NCBI GenBank assembly: GCA_021018995.1
Contig: CM037591.1
Span: forward strand, 71,637,901-71,701,900
Length of the DNA stretch: 64,000 nucleotides
Source: Chloranthus sessilifolius
Taxonomy: Eukaryota > Streptophyta > Magnoliopsida > Chloranthales > Chloranthaceae
Direction: 5' to 3'
The notes under the pieces were generated by a model. That model did no database searches. It was not told the DNA's origin and was given only the letters and a program-made list of their open reading frames with translations. Position numbers and translations under genes: made by a program. Shown one piece after another: positions 59,110-64,000 of this stretch; positions within the stretch are counted from its first letter, which is position 1, and the number at the start of each line of letters is the position of its first letter.

Positions 59110-60180
59110 CTTAGTGAGCTTCCTCCTGACAGGTAGTTAATCAACTAGCTTTGACCTCACGGAAGATTTGGGGGTGGAAGCAGTGGCTCTCCGGCGTATG
59201 TTTGCTAGAGTTTCCTCCAGCTCATCCATTTTACTCTCGGAGACTATTCACTCACCAACTTGGAGTGGAGCTTGAAGGTGAAGAATTAGAGGAACGACAG
59301 ATTGATGGTGGGAAGGTAACTAACCTCGAAATCCCTAAGGTTTAATAGAAATCGCAATACACAGCTTCAAATTTTCCAAAGTCAGGGGCAAAATGCTCCT
59401 CTGTGCAAGCTGAATGTACTGACAAAATGGCAGACTGAACAGCCGAAGGTTCTGTGAGGATTTAGTGGAGAAAGAGGGAGGCAAAAGGGAGAGGAAAAGA
59501 GCTATGGTTTTGCAGAAGGTATGGAATGAGGTACAAATGACCTATCGACAGGTATATAAGGGGTGGAATACAATTCCGATAGGGTGAACTGGATTGTTTC
59601 GATAGGTTCATGCGTCCTGTTCAAAACATAGCAGATAAAACTCTGAAAGGGGATGATTCGATAGGATCTCGATAGGTGGAACTATCCTTTCGATCAGTTT
59701 AAATGGCAGCTAAGTCTTCATTTCGATAGGTTCCTGATTGGTATCTAGAACCTATCGAAATCTCCATTTTGCGCTTTTTAACCGATCAAAAAGTTAATTT
59801 CACTTGTCGAGAAGTTCAGTGCCTATCGAAACCATCGAACATCCTGCCGAAATCACCATGTGACCTATCGAAAGGTGAACTTGACTTGTCGAAGACTTCT
59901 AAAAACCAAATAAGGCTGCATTTTAGGGTACTTTCGGTTTCATCACTCAGTAGGCTCGTCTGCAGTGCTGCTCTACAGTTTGTTTTCCTTGTGGCCAAGC
60001 TCCCGTTATGTCAAGATAACTGGTAATATTGAAATGACGGCCTAGTATTAAGCATGGTAGTTTTGTGTCTCTCCCTAATTTTTTTTTCTTTTCATGTTGC
60101 AAGAAATAATAAAAAAGAATTAATTAACAATAAAGTAAACACCTAAACAAAAGCAAAGTATGATACATACTGACTGCAGG
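59110..60180 (-). promoter_or_regulatory. internal promoter-like region of C
   Basis: On minus, CCTATCGAAA-type motifs (59538-59885, about eleven copies) are the same as in LTR C. They are followed by a TATA-like CTTATATACC (59551-59560). A leader of about 440 bases runs to the second ORF. No frame of note was found. Confidence 0.55.
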
Positions 60181-60182
60181 GG

Positions 60183-62742
60183 CTAATCTGGAGGGTCTGG
60201 AAGGTCCATAGTCTCCTTAAGCTCATCAAACTTGGCACTTTTCATAGATATTTTCCTCAGCCAGTGTCCATTCCCTGGGTGCAGTTTTCCATCTATGAAC
60301 CAAGCATTGTCCTGCACCAGCCAATGTGGATTATCATGCATCACTTTCTTTTGGGCATTAATGAAAAAGCAAGCCTCTTCAGGAGAGAGTTGATAGCCAG
60401 TGTTATACACATTCAGCTTAACCTTCATGTTTCTAAATAACACTTCCATGATCCCATACTTGCATTGTATGTGGGCATTGGCAGTGGCCAAAAAGGGCCT
60501 GCCTAGAATCACAGGTATGGAAGAGCACATTTGCTTGGTTCCATGTCCAACACCAAAAAGTCAGCAGGATAGAAGAATTGATCAACTCCAACCAAAACAT
60601 CCTCAGTTATCCCCACAGGTTTCCTTTCAGATCTGTCAGCCAACTGGAGGACCACATGTGTGGGCTTCAATTTGCCTAAGCCCAGCTTCTCATATACTTA
60701 ATATGGAAGCAAATTTACACTGGCTCCCAGATCTAAGAAGGCTTTGTCAATGATGTGATCCCCAACGATGCAGGGGATTGTGGGGGTTTCAGGGTCTTGG
60801 AATTTGGTTGGGGTTTCAATCAACAAAATTTGTTTCACTTTCTCTACTGAAAAGACTTTCTTGGATATGTGCATCCTGGATTGTCTTTTATGGGTGCATA
60901 GTTCTTTTAAAAACTTGGCATAGGCTGGGACTTGTTTAATGGCATCCAGTAAAGGCAAATTGATCTTTACTTGCTTGAAAGTCTCCATCATTTCTTCAAT
61001 TTTTCCTCGTGCCTTAGGAAATAGCAAATGTGGGATTGCTCCTTCACCTATAGACTTAGCCAATGGGGCCTCTTTCTTTTTGATTTTTTTCTTTTCTCGA
61101 GGATCCTCATTATCCTCTTTATTCCCAGCTGATTGTTGCTTCAAGTCCACCATTGGTGGTCTTTGTTGTGTGCTGGTAGAAATCACATCATTTTCTTCCT
61201 CCAAGTTCCTCACAGGCTCACAGCCCACTTGGTTGTCCACTAATTTACTACTTCTCAAAGTTGTAATAGATTTGGCTTCCTCATAGGTAGAGGAAACTTT
61301 ACCCACTACAAACTGCCTTCGTGGATTGTACTGTGGTTGGCTAGGCAACCTTCCTCCCTCTCTCCTAGTCAGAGCATCAGACAGATGACCAAGTTGGTCC
61401 TCTATCTTTTTGATGCTCTGGTTATGAGAGTGCACAGTTTGGGTTAAGGTGTTCAACCTCTGCAGTGAATATAGAACTTGTTCCTCAAAGGATGGTGTTC
61501 TCCCAGTTGGAGGAGGTGCAGCTTGCTGCATAGGGGGAGCTACAGGTTGGGCCATGGGTTGCTAATATAGAGGCCTTGGGGCATAACCTTCTCGATAGGG
61601 CTGAACATTTTTGTAGGGCATGGGCTGCTGCTGTTGGCTGGGGTATGCATCTTGTCGCCACCTCAGATTGGGGTGGTTCCTCCATTGGTACCCAGCAGCA
61701 GGCTGCTGCCCATAAGCCTGAGCTGTAGCCACATGCTCTGTTATAAAATTAGGAAACTGGTCAACAAATGGGCATTCTTTCAAGGGATGAGCAGGGGACT
61801 GGCATATGGCACATGCCTCCTCCACTCTAGCAGCCATAGGTGACTGCATTGCTCCAATCAGCCTATCAAATTTTAGGGTTAGACTATCCACTTTCCTTTC
61901 CAACTCACTTGGCACACTCACTTCATATATCTTCCATCTTGAGGTATTCTCTTTCACCAATTTAGGAGGCTCTAGATCTCTTGCTAAGGTTTCCCTTTGC
62001 ATAGAGTGCTCACTAATAATATCAAAGAGCTCCCATGCCTCCTCAGTAGTTTTATGGAGATAGGTGCCACCACAGAAGGCATCTATCATATCTCTGCTTT
62101 TAGCATCAAGTCCTTGATAAAAGCTTTGAACCAATTGACATTCAGGGATTTGATAGTGGGGGCATTTCTTCAGGAGTTTCTTAAATCTCTCCCAGGATTG
62201 ATGAAAATCTTCAGTTAGATCTTGGGTAAAAGAGATGATACCCTTCCTTAACTAACTGGTCTTTGGCATAGGGAAGAATTTGGCCAGAAATTGACATTAG
62301 AGATCACTCCAGGATTGAATGCTGTTGGGTGGAAGCATGGACAACCAGGTCCTGGCTCTGTCCTTCAATGAAAAAGGAAAGAGTCTCATCCTGGTGGCCT
62401 CCTCCCCCAAACCTGTGATATTAAATGTAGTGCACAGTCCTAAGAACTCATCAATGTGCTTGTAGGGGTTTCTTTGGTCAGGCCATGAAATGAGGGCAGC
62501 ATTTGAATGATGGATGATTTTATCTCATAGTTTCCCTGAGCAGCTGGGAATTGAATGCAGAAGGGGGAATTATAGACCCCTGGTGCATTAAACTCCTTAA
62601 GGGTTCTCGGCTGCTGTTGCTCACCCATTTCTACAGAATCAAATGTAACATATGTGGGTATAGTTGGTCTGGATCTGAGAGGTCTTTCAACCTCTGGATT
62701 TAGTGGAATAATCTGAGGTTTCAGAGTTCTCCTACCAAACAT
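60183..62742 (-). pseudogene. gag and protease region of C
   Basis: From right to left: a gag N-terminus (LPSFHGLTKETP), a CCHC knuckle (CAICQSPAHPLKEC near 61775-61820), a Gln/Pro-rich part, a TFKQVKINLPLLDAIKQVPA stretch, a protease with FLDLGASVNLLPY near 60700-60740, and the VILGRPFLATANA segment. All are Athila-type and the order matches B. It is broken. Confidence 0.8.
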
Positions 62743-63040
62743 ACAACACTCATATCCTGAATGCAGAACTGATCCTCAACACAACAAGCAGAATCAACCA
62801 AATTTTCTAACTACTCTAACAAAAATTATCAACAGATCAGAAAAATAACAGGGGAGTAGAGGGATGCAAACTACAGAGCAGTCTCTAGCACGATTCTCCT
62901 CTCATTGGTAGCCTTAGATCTGATGAAATGCACACAAAATATTGAAAAACAATACAACTTACAAATGCAGTTAGTAAAAATCAAACAAAAACTATAGATC
63001 TACGATCAAAACTTAGATCTATCAATTTCTAAATATGCCT

Positions 63041-63057
63041 CCCCGACAACGGCGCCA
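63041..63057 (-). other. tRNA-Asp-type primer site of C
   Basis: On minus, TGGCGCCGTTGTCGGGG. It is 6 bases from the 5' LTR. Confidence 0.85.
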
Positions 63058-63063
63058 AAAACT

Positions 63064-64000
63064 TGCTGGAGTGTATGCCTACCCTCAAATGAGGGTCTAA
63101 AATTATCAATAAAACTAGGCAGACACACTCATACAGACCTGCAAGTAATCAGGGTCTGTTGTAGCAAATTTTACAAAAATGGTGAATAAGGGAGTGTCCA
63201 TAGGGAGGTTAGTTTAAAAATATGATAAATCTCCATATTTGAATTAGATCTGACACCTTAACTATTACTAATTTAGCTAAAAGACAGGGGAGAGGTTTGA
63301 AATGGATTGTCACTTAAGCTAAGCTAAAATTTAACATAAACTAATGTTGGATCGAGTTTAGGATCTTAGATCTTATAGGGGAAAGGGGTAAAAGGAATAG
63401 AAAATGGAGAAGAGTAGCTTGGAGATTGGTTTTCACTAAAATCAGATTCGATTAATCATGCCACAGAGGTTCAGAGCACACAATTCCATCAACTGGCTAT
63501 AAGTACAGCTGCAAGGTATAAATTCCACTCCAAATCACAGGATCCACCTGGTCTTAAGGCTATGATCTGTCCACTCTAATGCTCACAGACCATCCTATAC
63601 ACTTTATCGAATCCATAGATTGCAGCAGATGAATCCAATTGGAGCCTGAGCTTAGATTCATCTTAAGGTTATGATCTGTCCACTTTAATGGTCACCGACC
63701 ATCCTAGGGATCTTCTTCAAAGCTAGAGCATCAATTAGAACAATTAAAACCACTACAGATGCTGCAATTCCCAGGTCACAGACTCAAGGAATCACAGGAG
63801 CATCAGATCTAGGGAGATCAGGTGGTATCTAAGAGGTCTACCAGTTAAGTGGGTAAGGTGATATACATACTCCTCTACACAGATCCGATCGATCACCAAA
63901 TGGAACTTTAGGTTTAATTAAAGCATTAAAATCAACATTAACATTGCAATCAAAGTCACTCTACAATGGAAATACTCTCAGATCTGTAGTATGTGCAGCT
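63064..64000 (-). repeat. 5' LTR of C, cut by window end
   Basis: It starts TGCTGGAGTGTATGCCTACC on plus and then matches 52712 onward. Confidence 0.85.

Larger units (their letters stand above)
52712..64000 (-). mobile_element. Athila-like LTR element C, runs off window
   Basis: The 3' LTR is 52712-54685, the primer site 63041-63057 and the 5' LTR 63064-64000+. On the minus strand, in order: leader, gag, protease, internal motif array, second ORF, 3' region. RT and integrase are not seen. The outer left edge, inside the RT of J, is not a clean LTR start. The two LTRs agree at well over nine bases in ten by eye. It is broken in several places. Confidence 0.85.

Overview
The window looks like a stretch of flowering-plant nuclear genome packed with transposable elements. 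The evidence is nested Ty3-type LTR retrotransposons of the Athila, Tat/Ogre and Tekay (chromovirus) kinds, plant-type primer sites, a plant L1 tail, a Mutator-type MITE, and one plant-specific small MYB gene with an 83-nt intron. The species cannot be read from the sequence; nothing looks grass-specific.

Layout. 1-1147: LTR end of an Athila-like element (D). 1148-7064: Tat/Ogre-like element (E), minus strand, with gag, leader and LTR. 7065-15308: the only gene-like interval. It holds a RADIALIS-like MYB gene (10786-11189, minus, two exons), a partial duplicate of its 3' end, copies of a dispersed non-coding repeat, TA and GA microsatellites, an L1-type retroposed insert and a foldback MITE. 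15309-18102: Tekay-type LTR (F). 18782-20128: Tat-type LTR (I). 20129-20769: LTR piece of the A family. 20770-24640: Tekay LTR (G) with primer site and start of gag. 24641-26532: possible remnant of a host gene 5' end. 26533-49669: nested cluster, an Athila-like element (A) holding a reduced Tekay-type element (H, 30538-33915) and a younger Athila-like element (B, 36761-46332). 49670-50430: flank of A. 50431-52711: protease to early RT of another Tat/Ogre element (J), plus strand. 52712-64000: Athila-like element (C), minus strand, running off the window.

A, B and C use the same tRNA-Asp-like primer site and share a conserved 3' region. None shows reverse transcriptase or integrase here. A and C carry a second reading frame resembling the 'putative plant transposon protein' family where pol would be expected; B has gag and protease only. 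They look like non-autonomous fossils that would have needed an outside polymerase.

The main result of the hunt is structural. Each of the six Tat and Athila-like LTRs whose promoter region can be read has its own array of short palindrome-like motifs upstream of a TATA box. Tekay LTRs also carry such motifs. In A and C the same motif reappears inside the element, just upstream of the second ORF. Two further signals are a roughly 45-100 base module shared by Tat and Tekay LTRs in opposite orientations, and a pair of small hairpins kept in the 3' region of A, B and C. All similarity statements were made by eye.
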